Origin: Porticoccaceae bacterium UBA2002
Lineage (GTDB): Bacteria > Pseudomonadota > Gammaproteobacteria > Pseudomonadales > Porticoccaceae
DNA length: 19,364 bases
Assembly: GCA_002334915.1 (NCBI GenBank)
Contig: DDCQ01000097.1
Location: 1 to 19,364 of the forward strand
Direction of reading: 5' to 3'
The notes below the pieces were generated by a model. It had not been told where the DNA came from. It saw only the letters and a program-made list of their open reading frames with translations, and searched no databases. Each line of letters opens with the position of its first letter. Position 1 is the stretch's first letter. A program made the position numbers and the translations under genes. This document shows positions 12,214 to 19,364 of the stretch, piece by piece.

Positions 12214-12238
12214 AAGCTGCCTCTATGCTTTGCCTGTA

Positions 12239-14515
12239 CTAGCTGGTCAACGCCTCCTTGGCCGCGGTGATCACAGAGAGCTCTCCATCTTCCACAGACA
12301 CAAACACTGTACCGCCCTTATCCGCCAGGCAGCCAAATAGCACCTCTTCCGCCAGAGGCTTCTTAATCTTCTCCTGAATTAATCGGTCCATGGGTCTGGC
12401 ACCCATCTTGGCGTCATAACCATTCTCTGCCAGCCACTGTCGAGCATCCTCGTCAACATCCAGAAACACTTTCTTTTCGTCGAGCTGAGACTGGAGTTGC
12501 ACCAGAAATTTGTCGACCACAGTTTTGATAACATCCAAACCAAGCTCGCCAAACTGCACTATGCTGTCCAGTCTATTGCGGAACTCCGGGGTAAACATTT
12601 TCTTGATGGCTTCCATACCATCGGTGGCATGATCCTGCTGAGAAAACCCAATGGAAGCCCTGCTCATCAGCTCGGCGCCCGCATTGGTGGTCATAATCAA
12701 AATAACATTGCGAAAATCGGCTTTGCGGCCATTGTTATCGGTCAATGTGCCGTGGTCCATCACCTGTAACAATAGATTAAACACGTCCGGGTGGGCCTTT
12801 TCGACCTCATCCAGCAGAATAATGGAATGAGGCTGCTTGGTTACCGCCTCGGTTAGGAGCCCGCCCTGGTCATAGCCTACATAACCTGGAGGCGCGCCAA
12901 TAAGTCGCGACACTGTATGGCGCTCCATATATTCCGACATATCAAATCTAATCAGCTCTACACCCAGCACATTGGCCAGCTGTCGGCTTACCTCGGTTTT
13001 ACCCACCCCGGTGGGGCCGGCAAAAAGGAAACTACCAATAGGCTTTTCGCCCTCTCTCAAGCCAGCTCGCGCCAGCTTGATCGAAGTAGCCAGTGCATCA
13101 ATAGCTGGATCCTGCCCAAATACCACCATTTTAAGTTTCTCAGCCAGACCCTTAAGCTGTGCCTTGTCCGAACTGGATACACTTTTGGCAGGTATTCGGG
13201 CAATTTTAGAGATAACCAGCTCTATATCACTGACACCAATGGTCTTTTTGCGACGGCTCTCGGGCTGCAGACGCTGGTATGCGCCAGCTTCATCGATAAC
13301 ATCTATCGCCTTGTCGGGCAAAAAGCGATCGGTGATATGTCGACTGGACAGTTCTGCGGCCACCTTCAGTGCGGGATTAGTGAACTTGAGATCATGGTGG
13401 TCTTCAAATCTTGATTTGAGGCCCTTCAATATTTCATAGGTCTCTTGGATTGTGGGCTCGGGCACATCAATTTTCTGGAAGCGTCTGGACAGCGCATGAT
13501 CCTTCTCAAAGATACCGCGGTACTCCTGAAAAGTGGTCGAGCCTACACATCTAAGTTGGCCGGAAGACAGCAGCGGCTTTAATAGATTAGAGGCGTCCAT
13601 TACACCGCCGGAAGCCGCTCCTGCACCGATAATGGTATGTATCTCATCAATAAACAGGATAGATTTCTCTTTCTTGATCAGCTCGGCAATAATACCCTTG
13701 AGGCGTTTTTCAAAATCACCCCGATACTTGGTGCCCGCCAATAGCGACCCCATATCCAGCGAGTAGACCGTGCTGCCCAACATGGGCTCCGGTACCTGCT
13801 CCTCAACAATTAACTTGGCCAGGCCCTCGGCAATGGCGGTTTTACCCACGCCGGACTCACCCACCAACAGAGGATTGTTCTTGCGGCGACGGATCAGTAT
13901 CTGACTGACCCGCTCTATTTCAGCGCTGCGACCCACCAGAGGATCAATCTGCCCCAATTTAGCCTGCTCATTTAGGTTGCTAGCAAACTGACTGAGTAGG
14001 CTCTCTTCTTGAGTTTCTGGACTGCTAGTATCGGTTTCAGTCTCTTCATGCTGGCTGTGACTGTGTTCAGAGTGATCGGCATATTTTGATATGCCATGAG
14101 ATATATAGTTCACCACATCGATGCGAGCTATATTTTGCAGGCGCAGGAAGTAAACAGCCTGACTCTCCTGCTCACTGAATATGGCAACCACCACATTGGC
14201 ACCCACCACCTCACTGTTATTGGCGGAGTTCACCTGAAATACTGCTCGCTGCAGGACACGTTGAAACCCGTGGGTTGGCTGTGTTTCCTGCTCCAACTGT
14301 GTCTCGGGAATAGTGGGCATGGTGGAGTCGATAAATTCGGTCAAATCCTGCCGCAGAATATCTAAATCTGCCCCGCAGGCTCTGAGTACGCCAGAGGCAG
14401 ATGCATCGTCCAAAAGTGCCAGCAGCAAGTGCTCGACGGTCATAAACTCATGACGCTTCTCGCGGGCTGTTTTGAACGCCAGATTGAGGGTGACTTCAAG
14501 CTCTCTACTTAACAT
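12239..14515 (-). CDS. clpA: ATP-dependent Clp protease ATP-binding subunit ClpA
   Basis: ClpA is the hexameric unfoldase of ClpAP. The 758 residues equal the E. coli length. The N-domain (about 1-140) begins [10 protein letters not shown] with the EHLLLALL motif and docks ClpS. A linker at about 145-172 is rich in His, Glu, Ser and Thr ([16 protein letters not shown]). AAA+ domain D1 has Walker A GESGVGKT at 219-226 and Walker B ILFIDE at 286-291. D2 has Walker A GPTGVGKT at 500-507 and Walker B IILLDE at 565-570. The ClpP-docking IGF loop is at 622-624. It starts 2 nt after clpS, so the adaptor and the unfoldase are made together. The stop is TAG, with a strong terminator downstream. ClpP is not in this window. 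Confidence 0.97.
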   Translation of the reverse strand: MLSRELEVTLNLAFKTAREKRHEFMTVEHLLLALLDDASASGVLRACGADLDILRQDLTEFIDSTMPTIPETQLEQETQPTHGFQRVLQRAVFQVNSANNSEVVGANVVVAIFSEQESQAVYFLRLQNIARIDVVNYISHGISKYADHSEHSHSQHEETETDTSSPETQEESLLSQFASNLNEQAKLGQIDPLVGRSAEIERVSQILIRRRKNNPLLVGESGVGKTAIAEGLAKLIVEEQVPEPMLGSTVYSLDMGSLLAGTKYRGDFEKRLKGIIAELIKKEKSILFIDEIHTIIGAGAASGGVMDASNLLKPLLSSGQLRCVGSTTFQEYRGIFEKDHALSRRFQKIDVPEPTIQETYEILKGLKSRFEDHHDLKFTNPALKVAAELSSRHITDRFLPDKAIDVIDEAGAYQRLQPESRRKKTIGVSDIELVISKIARIPAKSVSSSDKAQLKGLAEKLKMVVFGQDPAIDALATSIKLARAGLREGEKPIGSFLFAGPTGVGKTEVSRQLANVLGVELIRFDMSEYMERHTVSRLIGAPPGYVGYDQGGLLTEAVTKQPHSIILLDEVEKAHPDVFNLLLQVMDHGTLTDNNGRKADFRNVILIMTTNAGAELMSRASIGFSQQDHATDGMEAIKKMFTPEFRNRLDSIVQFGELGLDVIKTVVDKFLVQLQSQLDEKKVFLDVDEDARQWLAENGYDAKMGARPMDRLIQEKIKKPLAEEVLFGCLADKGGTVFVSVEDGELSVITAAKEALTS

Positions 14516-14517
14516 AT

Positions 14518-14865
14518 CTATGACTCTTCTTCGTCGTCGCAGGGTTCTATTTCACACAGTAGCGGATGCTGATGGTCCATCGAGTATTGATTTACGACTG
14601 CCGCTTTCGTCTCTGCTACATCTTCAGTATAGATGCCACAGACGCCCTTTCCCTCGGTGTGTATCTTTAACATGATCCGAGTCGCATTCTCCCGCGACTT
14701 GTAAAAAAACTGCTCAATTAGTTCAACTACAAATTCCATTGGTGTGTAGTCATCATTTAACAGTACTACTTGAAACATACGGGGCTTCTTTAACTTTGGC
14801 CTTGATTCTTCGACCACAGTATCGCTGTCGCGTTGCCAATCTGGTGTATTTTTTTCGTCGCTCAT
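14518..14865 (-). CDS. clpS: ClpA adaptor protein ClpS
   Basis: ClpS binds N-terminal Leu, Phe, Tyr and Trp and delivers such proteins to ClpAP. I start it at the ATG at 14865 (MSDEKN, 115 residues; E. coli 106); an in-frame TTG at 14889 is a possible but less likely start. The flexible N-terminal tail (1-30) is followed by the core [14 protein letters not shown]. Asn37, Asp38, Met43 and His69 align with E. coli Asn34, Asp35, Met40 and His66, the N-degron pocket and its gatekeeper, so pocket specificity should be the usual one. The C-terminus is acidic and slightly longer than in E. coli. No good Shine-Dalgarno site precedes either start. Confidence 0.94.
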   Translation of the reverse strand: MSDEKNTPDWQRDSDTVVEESRPKLKKPRMFQVVLLNDDYTPMEFVVELIEQFFYKSRENATRIMLKIHTEGKGVCGIYTEDVAETKAAVVNQYSMDHQHPLLCEIEPCDDEEES

Positions 14866-14972
14866 GTAAAACAGCCGATTACCTAACAATAAAAGAGTGC
14901 ATGCATCTTACAACAGAATCCCTAAGTCAGTGAACCGATGAGCGGTACTTGTGCAGAAAGTTTTGGCCCTTT

Positions 14973-14988
14973 AGGCTTTACCAAGCCT
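14973..14988. repeat. Hairpin in the clpS-cspD divergent region
   Basis: AGGCTT (14973-14978) and AAGCCT (14983-14988) are exact complements around the tetranucleotide TACC. There is no T-run on either strand, so it does not look like a terminator; its role is unknown. Confidence 0.4.
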
Positions 14989-15005
14989 CAATGCAGAGGG
15001 GTTCC

Positions 15006-15028
15006 GAGCACAAACAAGATGTTTGCTC
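15006..15028 (+). repeat. Bulged hairpin upstream of cspD
   Basis: GAGCACAAACA (15006-15016) pairs with TGTTTGCTC (15020-15028) as nine base pairs with a two-nucleotide bulge and a 3-nt loop. The plus strand continues ATTTT, a poor T-run. It may be part of a structured cspD leader if transcription starts upstream of it; this is inference. Confidence 0.35.
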
Positions 15029-15085
15029 ATTTTGGCGGCCTCTAGTCTGTTATCCAAAAAAGGTAACTGTGGGAGGCAAAAGTAG

Positions 15086-15102
15086 ATTAACCCTAGGTTA
15101 AT
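15086..15102. promoter_or_regulatory. 17-nt palindrome upstream of cspD, candidate operator
   Basis: ATTAACC (15086-15092) and GGTTAAT (15096-15102) are exact complements around CTA. The site ends 34 nt before the cspD ATG, near where a promoter would be expected, and it is the most regular dyad in the divergent region. The half-site length and 3-nt centre fit binding by a dimeric regulator, but I recognise no specific family. It lacks a T-run and is not a terminator. Confidence 0.45.
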
Positions 15103-15136
15103 TTCAGATTACTTCAACGGACGAAGGCGGCAGGTT

Positions 15137-15403
15137 ATGTTACAGATAGGTACTATAAAGTGGTTCAGCAACGCAAAAGGATTCGGTTTTATTCTCCCCA
15201 ATGAGGGTGAGGGAGATATATTTGTTCACTACAGTGCAATTAATATAGAGGGCTACAAAACGCTTAAGGCGGGTCAGGTTGTTAGCTATGAGACCGAGCG
15301 CGGCGACAAAGGGCTCCATGCTATTAATATAACCCCTGCCGACCCAGACCAGAATCCCTCTGAGATCAGGGCCAAGCTAGCCGCGGCTGGCGCGGTCGCT
15401 TAA
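15137..15403 (+). CDS. cspD: Cold-shock-domain protein CspD
   Basis: This is a single cold-shock domain that binds single-stranded nucleic acid. In E. coli CspD is a stationary-phase protein that inhibits replication rather than a cold-induced one. The RNP1 motif KGFGFI is at 14-19, RNP2 DIFVHYS is at 27-33, and GTIKWFSNAKGFGF opens the domain. The INIEGYKTLKAGQVVSYE segment is closer to CspD than to CspA-type proteins. The 88 residues include an Ala-rich C-terminal tail of about 20 residues that E. coli CspD (74) lacks in part. A GAAGG site lies 9 nt before the ATG. It is divergent from clpS, as in E. coli and Pseudomonas, and converges on icd across a shared terminator. Confidence 0.93.
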   Translation: MLQIGTIKWFSNAKGFGFILPNEGEGDIFVHYSAINIEGYKTLKAGQVVSYETERGDKGLHAINITPADPDQNPSEIRAKLAAAGAVA

Positions 15404-15422
15404 ACCACCCAGGAAACAGAAT

Positions 15423-15459
15423 AAAAAACCGGCACTAGAAACCAGTGCCGGTTTTTTTT
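15423..15459. terminator. Bidirectional intrinsic terminator shared by cspD and icd
   Basis: A 14-bp stem counting the A/T ends (15423-15436 with 15444-15457; GC-rich core CCGGCACT/AGTGCCGG) closes a 7-nt loop. It has six A on one side and eight T (15452-15459) on the other, so it reads as a strong terminator in both directions. It sits 19 nt after the cspD stop and 39 nt after the icd stop. Confidence 0.93.
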
Positions 15460-15498
15460 ATCAGTAACAGATAGCCTGCGGCTGCCTGGCTGGTCTTT

Positions 15499-16752
15499 TT
15501 ACATATTGTCGATCATTGCATCGCCAAATTCTGAACAGGACATCAGAACCGCGTCATCCATCAGTCGCTCAAAGTCATAGGTTACTTTCTTCTCAGAAAT
15601 CGCACCCTCAATGCCCTTAATCACCAGATCCGCAGCCTCACCCCAGCCCAGATGGCGCAGCATCATTTCGGCTGACAGGATCAATGATCCCGGATTTACT
15701 TTGTCCTGACCTGCATATTTGGGTGCAGTACCGTGGGTGGCCTCAAAGATTGCCACATCATCGGAGAGATTAGCACCAGGCGCAATACCAATGCCGCCCA
15801 CCTGGGCAGCCAGGGCGTCAGAAATATAGTCACCATTAAGGTTTAATGTCGCCAAAACACTGTACTCGTCTGGACGCAGAATAATCTGCTGCAACATTGC
15901 GTCGGCAATAACATCTTTAATAACGATATCTTCGCCAGTGTTAGGATTTTTAACCACATGCCAGGGGCCGCCATCCAGAGGCTCGCCACCGAACTGCTCA
16001 ACCGCAACTTCATAACCCCAGTCGCAGAAGGCGCCTTCGGTAAACTTCATGATATTGCCTTTGTGCACCAGGGTTACAGAAGGCTTGTTCTGATCAATAG
16101 CATACTGAATTGCTTTGCTTACCAGACGCTTGGTGCCCTGCTCTGACACAGGCTTAACACCTATGCCGCAATTCTGATCAAAACGAATCTTGCTAACGCT
16201 CATTTCGTCCTGCAGAAACTTGATTACCTTATTGGCTTCGTCTGTACCCGCACGCCATTCGATACCAGCATAGATATCTTCAGAGTTCTCGCGGAAGATG
16301 CACATATCAACCTTGTTCGGCTCTTTGACCGGCGAGGGTACACCCTCAAACCAGCGAACCGGACGCTGACAAACAAACAGATCCAACTCCTGGCGCAGAG
16401 CAACGTTTAGTGATCTAAAGCCGCCTCCTACTGGAGTTGTTAGCGGGCCTTTGATAGAAACGGCATAGTCTTTAACCGCTTCAAGAGTTTCAGCCGGGAA
16501 CCAGTCACCCTCGTACATCTCAGCAGCTTTCTCTCCACAGTAAACCTCCATCCAGGAGATTTTCTTGCCGCCATCGTAGGCTTTGGCCACAGCGGCATCG
16601 ATTACCTTGACCATAACCGGAGTAATATCTACTCCGATGCCATCACCCTCAATAAAGGGAATAATTGGATTGTTAGGTACATTTAAAGATAGGTCGGCAT
16701 TAACTGTGATTTTTTCACCAGATTGTGGAACCTGGATATGTTGGTATCCCAT
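15499..16752 (-). CDS. icd: NADP-dependent isocitrate dehydrogenase
   Basis: This enzyme oxidatively decarboxylates isocitrate to 2-oxoglutarate in the TCA cycle and generates NADPH. The 417 residues match E. coli Icd (416), and the homodimeric type is clear. The substrate loop [19 protein letters not shown] is at 102-120, with Ser114 at the position of the E. coli regulatory phosphoserine 113, so control by AceK kinase/phosphatase is possible. [15 protein letters not shown] follows. [15 protein letters not shown] carries the Lys-Tyr and Val that read the NADP phosphate. The C-terminal TYDFERLM and CSEFGDAMI are complete. A GGAGA site lies 5 nt before the ATG. It is divergent from rluE. Confidence 0.98.
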   Translation of the reverse strand: MGYQHIQVPQSGEKITVNADLSLNVPNNPIIPFIEGDGIGVDITPVMVKVIDAAVAKAYDGGKKISWMEVYCGEKAAEMYEGDWFPAETLEAVKDYAVSIKGPLTTPVGGGFRSLNVALRQELDLFVCQRPVRWFEGVPSPVKEPNKVDMCIFRENSEDIYAGIEWRAGTDEANKVIKFLQDEMSVSKIRFDQNCGIGVKPVSEQGTKRLVSKAIQYAIDQNKPSVTLVHKGNIMKFTEGAFCDWGYEVAVEQFGGEPLDGGPWHVVKNPNTGEDIVIKDVIADAMLQQIILRPDEYSVLATLNLNGDYISDALAAQVGGIGIAPGANLSDDVAIFEATHGTAPKYAGQDKVNPGSLILSAEMMLRHLGWGEAADLVIKGIEGAISEKKVTYDFERLMDDAVLMSCSEFGDAMIDNM

Positions 16753-16818
16753 TGTGATCTCCGAGAATGAAAAGCTGATTTTAAGAATGTTTTGTAAAAA
16801 AATTACCAGATGGACAAT

Positions 16819-16848
16819 ATTTTACAGTATTTCACGCCTTTTTTGTAA
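16819..16848 (-). promoter_or_regulatory. Weak candidate promoter for icd
   Basis: On the minus strand TTACAA (complement of 16843-16848) and TAAAAT (complement of 16819-16824) are 18 nt apart. The -10 box is good (5 of 6) and the -35 poor (3 of 6). The leader to the icd ATG would be about 60 nt. The whole 135-nt icd-rluE gap is AT-rich, so chance matches are likely. Confidence 0.3.
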
Positions 16849-16876
16849 CCCTGTTTCATTTACAATGGACCGAAAT

Positions 16877-16880
16877 GGAG
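16877..16880 (+). promoter_or_regulatory. Ribosome-binding site fixing a TTG start for rluE
   Basis: GGAG followed by seven A leads directly to the TTG at 16888. The in-frame stop TAA at 16846-16848 has no other start codon after it. The ATG at 16875 is in another frame and meets a stop after six codons. Confidence 0.75.
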
Positions 16881-16887
16881 AAAAAAA

Positions 16888-17499
16888 TTGGCTAAATTGC
16901 TTATATTAAATAAACCCTTTCAGGTATTGAGCCAATTCACCACCGATGCCGATAAACAAACCCTTGCCGATTATATCCCAGACAATAAAGTCTATCCTGC
17001 CGGCCGTCTGGATTTTGACTCTGAAGGCTTGCTTTTACTGACGGATAACGGCCAGTTGCAGGCTAAAATAAGCGATCCCAGATATAAACTCACCAAGACT
17101 TACTGGGTGCAGGTAGAGGGCGAAGCAACCCAGGAGCACTGCGATCAACTCTGCTGCGGTGTCGAGCTAAAAGATGGACCCGCTGCTGCCCTGAGCGCCA
17201 AACTGCTGCCGGCGCCGCAGCTCTGGGATCGCAATCCGCCCATCCGTGTGCGCCAATCAATCCCTGACAGCTGGATTGAAATTACCATCGCCGAGGGTCG
17301 CAATCGACAGGTGCGCCGAATGACTGCGGCGGTTAATTTGCCAACACTGAGACTGGTGCGCACTCAGGTTGGTGACTGGGGCCTCGATGGGCTGCAGCCT
17401 GGGGAATACCGACAACTGGAGGTGCCCTCTGCTCAGCAAAGCCGCAAGCTGCAGTCAGGCCGTAAAAGCAGACCAAAACCATTTAGAAAGCCAGGATAG
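16888..17499 (+). CDS. rluE: 23S rRNA pseudouridine(2457) synthase RluE
   Basis: This RsuA-family pseudouridine synthase modifies one uridine near the peptidyl-transferase centre (U2457 in E. coli numbering). The 203 residues start directly in the catalytic domain without an S4 domain, which is typical of RluE and unlike RsuA, RluB or RluF. The catalytic motif GRLDFDSEGLLLLT is at 39-52 with Asp42. KLTKTYWVQVEG and the C-terminal EGRNRQVRRM loop follow. The last 20 or so residues are strongly basic (KLQSGRKSRPKPFRKPG) and probably help bind rRNA. The start is TTG, supported by a GGAG site. It lies between icd and nudJ, exactly as in E. coli, and ends 10 nt before nudJ. Confidence 0.92.
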   Translation: MAKLLILNKPFQVLSQFTTDADKQTLADYIPDNKVYPAGRLDFDSEGLLLLTDNGQLQAKISDPRYKLTKTYWVQVEGEATQEHCDQLCCGVELKDGPAAALSAKLLPAPQLWDRNPPIRVRQSIPDSWIEITIAEGRNRQVRRMTAAVNLPTLRLVRTQVGDWGLDGLQPGEYRQLEVPSAQQSRKLQSGRKSRPKPFRKPG

Positions 17500-17509
17500 G
17501 GATTTTAAT

Positions 17510-17956
17510 ATGCCAGATAAAATACATCTTACGGTGGCCACTGTAGTGGAAAAAGACAGTCGCTTTTTAATGGTTTTGGAGACCAAGGCTGGACAGCAAG
17601 TTATCAACCAGCCTGCAGGACATGTTGAGCCCGGAGAGGATATTTTACAGGCTGCCCTTCGTGAAACCATGGAGGAGACCGGCTGGCAGGTAACCATTAG
17701 CGGCTTTTTAGGTTTCTCTACCCATTTCGCCCCCTCCAATGGCGTTACCTACTACCGTATGAGCTTTGTTGCCCAGCCAGTTGGCTTTGATACCCAGGCG
17801 GTTATTGATCCGGATATCGACCTGTCTCAATGGATGACATTAGACGAGATAAGGGCCCAACAGCAGCAGTTGCGCAGCCCTATGGTATTGAGCTGCATTG
17901 AGGATTATCTTGCCGGGCGTATTTTTCCTTTGGATATATTTCGCAACAGCTTATAG
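17510..17956 (+). CDS. nudJ: Nudix phosphatase NudJ
   Basis: NudJ is a small Nudix hydrolase; in E. coli it acts on thiamine pyrophosphates and nucleoside di- and triphosphates. I start it at the ATG at 17510 (MPDKIHLTV), giving 148 residues against 153 in E. coli. The frame stays open upstream inside rluE but without family similarity, and AGGGA sits 8 nt before this ATG. The Nudix box GHVEPGEDILQAALRETMEE begins at residue 37 and ends in TGW at 57-59, with the metal-binding Glu pair at 55-56. N-terminal HLTVATVVEKDSRFLMVLE and QPAGHVEPGE are family-like. Substrate cannot be read from the sequence; the call rests on similarity plus the rluE-nudJ-mnmA order. Confidence 0.9.
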   Translation: MPDKIHLTVATVVEKDSRFLMVLETKAGQQVINQPAGHVEPGEDILQAALRETMEETGWQVTISGFLGFSTHFAPSNGVTYYRMSFVAQPVGFDTQAVIDPDIDLSQWMTLDEIRAQQQQLRSPMVLSCIEDYLAGRIFPLDIFRNSL

Positions 17957-17982
17957 TGTCGCTTTTCAAATCGCTGATCCGA

Positions 17983-17997
17983 GTTGCTGACTGCAAC
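17983..17997 (+). repeat. Small hairpin in the mnmA leader
   Basis: GTTGC (17983-17987) and GCAAC (17993-17997) pair around TGACT. The hairpin ends 10 nt before the chosen mnmA ATG and includes the alternative TTG start at 17984. Confidence 0.3.
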
Positions 17998-18007
17998 CAG
18001 AATATTA

Positions 18008-19129
18008 ATGACCAAATCACAGAAAGTTATTGTAGGCATGTCCGGTGGAGTTGACTCCTCGGTAGCTGCGTTTTTACTTATCCAGCAAGGCTATCAGGTG
18101 GAAGGCCTGTTTATGAAAAACTGGGATGAGGACGACGGCTCTGAGTACTGCACAGCGAAAGTGGATTTGGCTGATGCCCAGCAGGTCTGCGACAAACTCG
18201 ATATACCATTGCACACAGCAAATTTTGCGGCTGACTACTGGGATAATGTATTTGAGCACTTTTTGGCCGAGTACCGGGCTGGTCGCACGCCTAACCCCGA
18301 TATTCTGTGTAATAGGGAAATTAAATTTAAGGTGTTTCTCGACTATGCGGAGATATTGGGCGCAGACTATATAGCTACCGGACATTACACCAGACTGAAT
18401 TCCGCGGGCCAGCAAACCCAGCTGCTCAAGGGTCTGGATAATAATAAAGATCAGAGCTATTTTCTCCATGCAGTGGCCGAGAGCGCTTTTGCCAAATCTC
18501 TATTTCCTGTGGGTGAGCTTGAGAAACCAGAGGTGCGGCGTATTGCCGAGGAACAGGGTTTTGTTACCTCCTCCAAGAAAGACAGTACCGGTATCTGTTT
18601 TATTGGCGAGCGCAGATTTAAAGATTTTCTCGAACAGTATCTGCCAGCTCAGCCCGGCGAGATGCGCACGGCCGAGGGTGTATTAATGGGTGAGCACCAG
18701 GGGTTGATGTTCTATACATTGGGACAGCGTCAGGGCCTGGGTATTGGCGGTGTTAAAGACAGTAGCGATGAACCCTGGTTTACCCTGGATAAGGATCTGG
18801 ACAACAATATTTTAATTGTGGGTCAGGGAACCAACCATCCACTGCTTTTCACCAATCACCTAGCTGCCGCAGATATCAACTGGATCAATGGTCGGCCGGA
18901 GACGCCTCTGCAATGCTGTGCCAAGACCCGCTACCGTCAGCCGGATCAACAGTGTTGGGTAACTCCAGCTGCAAATGGCGGCTGTGAGGTGGCCTTTGAC
19001 CAGCCTCAGCGAGCTGTGACCCCGGGACAGTCTGTGGTGTTCTATCAAAATGATCTCTGTCTGGGTGGAGGTACTATTGAGACCACCTGGAACTCAAACT
19101 CTGTATCTCGGAATAAGGAACTAGCTTGA
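18008..19129 (+). CDS. mnmA: tRNA 2-thiouridylase MnmA
   Basis: MnmA puts sulfur on U34 of tRNA-Lys, -Glu and -Gln using ATP and sulfur relayed by IscS and TusE. The start at the ATG at 18008 (MTKSQKV) gives 373 residues (E. coli 368); an in-frame TTG at 17984 would add eight residues and is less likely. The PP-loop SGGVDSS is at 12-18. The two catalytic cysteines are Cys101 in NPDILCN and Cys197 in [10 protein letters not shown], both present. [10 protein letters not shown] and ATGHYTR are conserved, and the C-terminal beta-barrel begins near [13 protein letters not shown]. The last dozen residues after GGTIE look like a non-conserved tail. Its TGA overlaps the proposed TTG start of hflD. 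Confidence 0.96.
   Translation: MTKSQKVIVGMSGGVDSSVAAFLLIQQGYQVEGLFMKNWDEDDGSEYCTAKVDLADAQQVCDKLDIPLHTANFAADYWDNVFEHFLAEYRAGRTPNPDILCNREIKFKVFLDYAEILGADYIATGHYTRLNSAGQQTQLLKGLDNNKDQSYFLHAVAESAFAKSLFPVGELEKPEVRRIAEEQGFVTSSKKDSTGICFIGERRFKDFLEQYLPAQPGEMRTAEGVLMGEHQGLMFYTLGQRQGLGIGGVKDSSDEPWFTLDKDLDNNILIVGQGTNHPLLFTNHLAAADINWINGRPETPLQCCAKTRYRQPDQQCWVTPAANGGCEVAFDQPQRAVTPGQSVVFYQNDLCLGGGTIETTWNSNSVSRNKELA
19115..19120 (+). promoter_or_regulatory. Ribosome-binding site for a TTG start of hflD
   Basis: AAGGAA lies 5 nt before the TTG at 19126, inside the end of mnmA. No ATG or GTG in frame lies near it, which favours the TTG. Confidence 0.65.
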
Positions 19130-19364
19130 TCTTCGCGCGCCCTACCCAGGAACAGGCCCTTGCTCTGGCAGCTGTATTTCAAGCCTGCGAACTGGTTGCT
19201 GATCTGGCCCATAATGGCCAGACAGACAATGCTAAACTGGAGATGGCTATGGGCGCCCTGCTCAACCAGAACCCTGAGTCTCTGGACCAGCTGTATGGGC
19301 CGGTGGATAACCTAACCACCGGCATCAACTCCATGGCTGACTTTATGGGCAGGCAGTCATCCAA
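19126..19364 (+). CDS. hflD: HflD family protein, N-terminal part (cut by window edge)
   Basis: Only the first 79 codons are present; the frame runs off the right edge. The translation contains [18 protein letters not shown] and later [16 protein letters not shown]. These match the conserved N-terminal pattern of HflD: repeated helices with a Q.ALA..FQA..LV start and a LL..NP.S....YG loop. HflD is a membrane-associated protein known in E. coli for affecting lambda CII and lysogeny, and its cellular role is poorly defined. The proposed start is TTG at 19126, overlapping the mnmA stop by 4 nt (TTGA) and preceded by AAGGAA. Position after mnmA, and purB expected next, supports the call. Confidence 0.88.
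   Translation, partial: MIFARPTQEQALALAAVFQACELVADLAHNGQTDNAKLEMAMGALLNQNPESLDQLYGPVDNLTTGINSMADFMGRQSS

Noticed and set aside
12917..13439. Two overlapping plus-strand open frames of 155-165 codons opposite clpA
   Set aside because: They lie wholly antisense to a near-canonical clpA, have low-complexity or unrecognisable translations and no ribosome-binding sites; they are by-products of clpA codon usage.
17369..17509. Upstream extension of nudJ inside rluE
   Set aside because: It overlaps rluE coding sequence and lacks Nudix similarity; the ATG at 17510 has a ribosome-binding site.

Overview
This window is a stretch of core chromosome from a Gammaproteobacterium. The gene order is the main evidence. 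From memory, ftsK-lolA-rarA-serS, aat/infA/clpA/clpS/cspD and icd-rluE-nudJ-mnmA-hflD are conserved blocks in E. coli (where the last lies elsewhere on the chromosome), and they are contiguous in Pseudomonas. The bpt gene, the crcB gene between rarA and serS, the cysG fusion gene and the ~790-residue FtsK point towards the Pseudomonas/Cellvibrio/SAR92-like side rather than the enterics. I cannot assign a genus. I see no tRNA, rRNA, CRISPR, insertion sequence, prophage or integron signal.

Layout. (1) 1-212, plus: the 3' end of a probable TetR-type regulator. (2) 9155 down to 304, minus: a tightly packed run ftsK, lolA, rarA, crcB, serS, cysG, gor, with start/stop overlaps of 1-8 nt or short gaps, probably largely one operon. 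(3) 9156-9355: a divergent control region with a candidate trxB promoter and two inverted repeats. (4) 9356-12113, plus: trxB-aat (overlapping), bpt, infA. (5) 12114-12238: back-to-back terminators. (6) 14865 down to 12239, minus: clpS-clpA. (7) 14866-15136: a 271-nt divergent region with hairpins and a 17-nt palindrome. (8) cspD (plus) and icd (minus) converge on a strong shared terminator. (9) 16888 to the right edge, plus: rluE, nudJ, mnmA and the start of hflD, probably one operon; purB would be expected next.

How the genes fit together. Aat and Bpt add leucine or phenylalanine to protein N-termini, ClpS recognises the resulting N-degrons, and ClpA (with ClpP encoded elsewhere) unfolds the substrates. 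The dedicated parts of a bacterial N-degron pathway therefore lie within about 4.6 kb around infA. TrxB and Gor are the two NADPH-dependent thiol reductases, and Icd is an NADPH source. RluE and MnmA modify rRNA and tRNA. FtsK and RarA act at the division septum and at stalled forks, LolA carries lipoproteins, CrcB exports fluoride, and CysG makes siroheme.

Novelty. I found no candidate for an undescribed system. The points most worth checking are regulatory: the palindrome before cspD, the palindrome over the putative trxB -35 box, several TTG starts, and a His-rich linker in ClpA.
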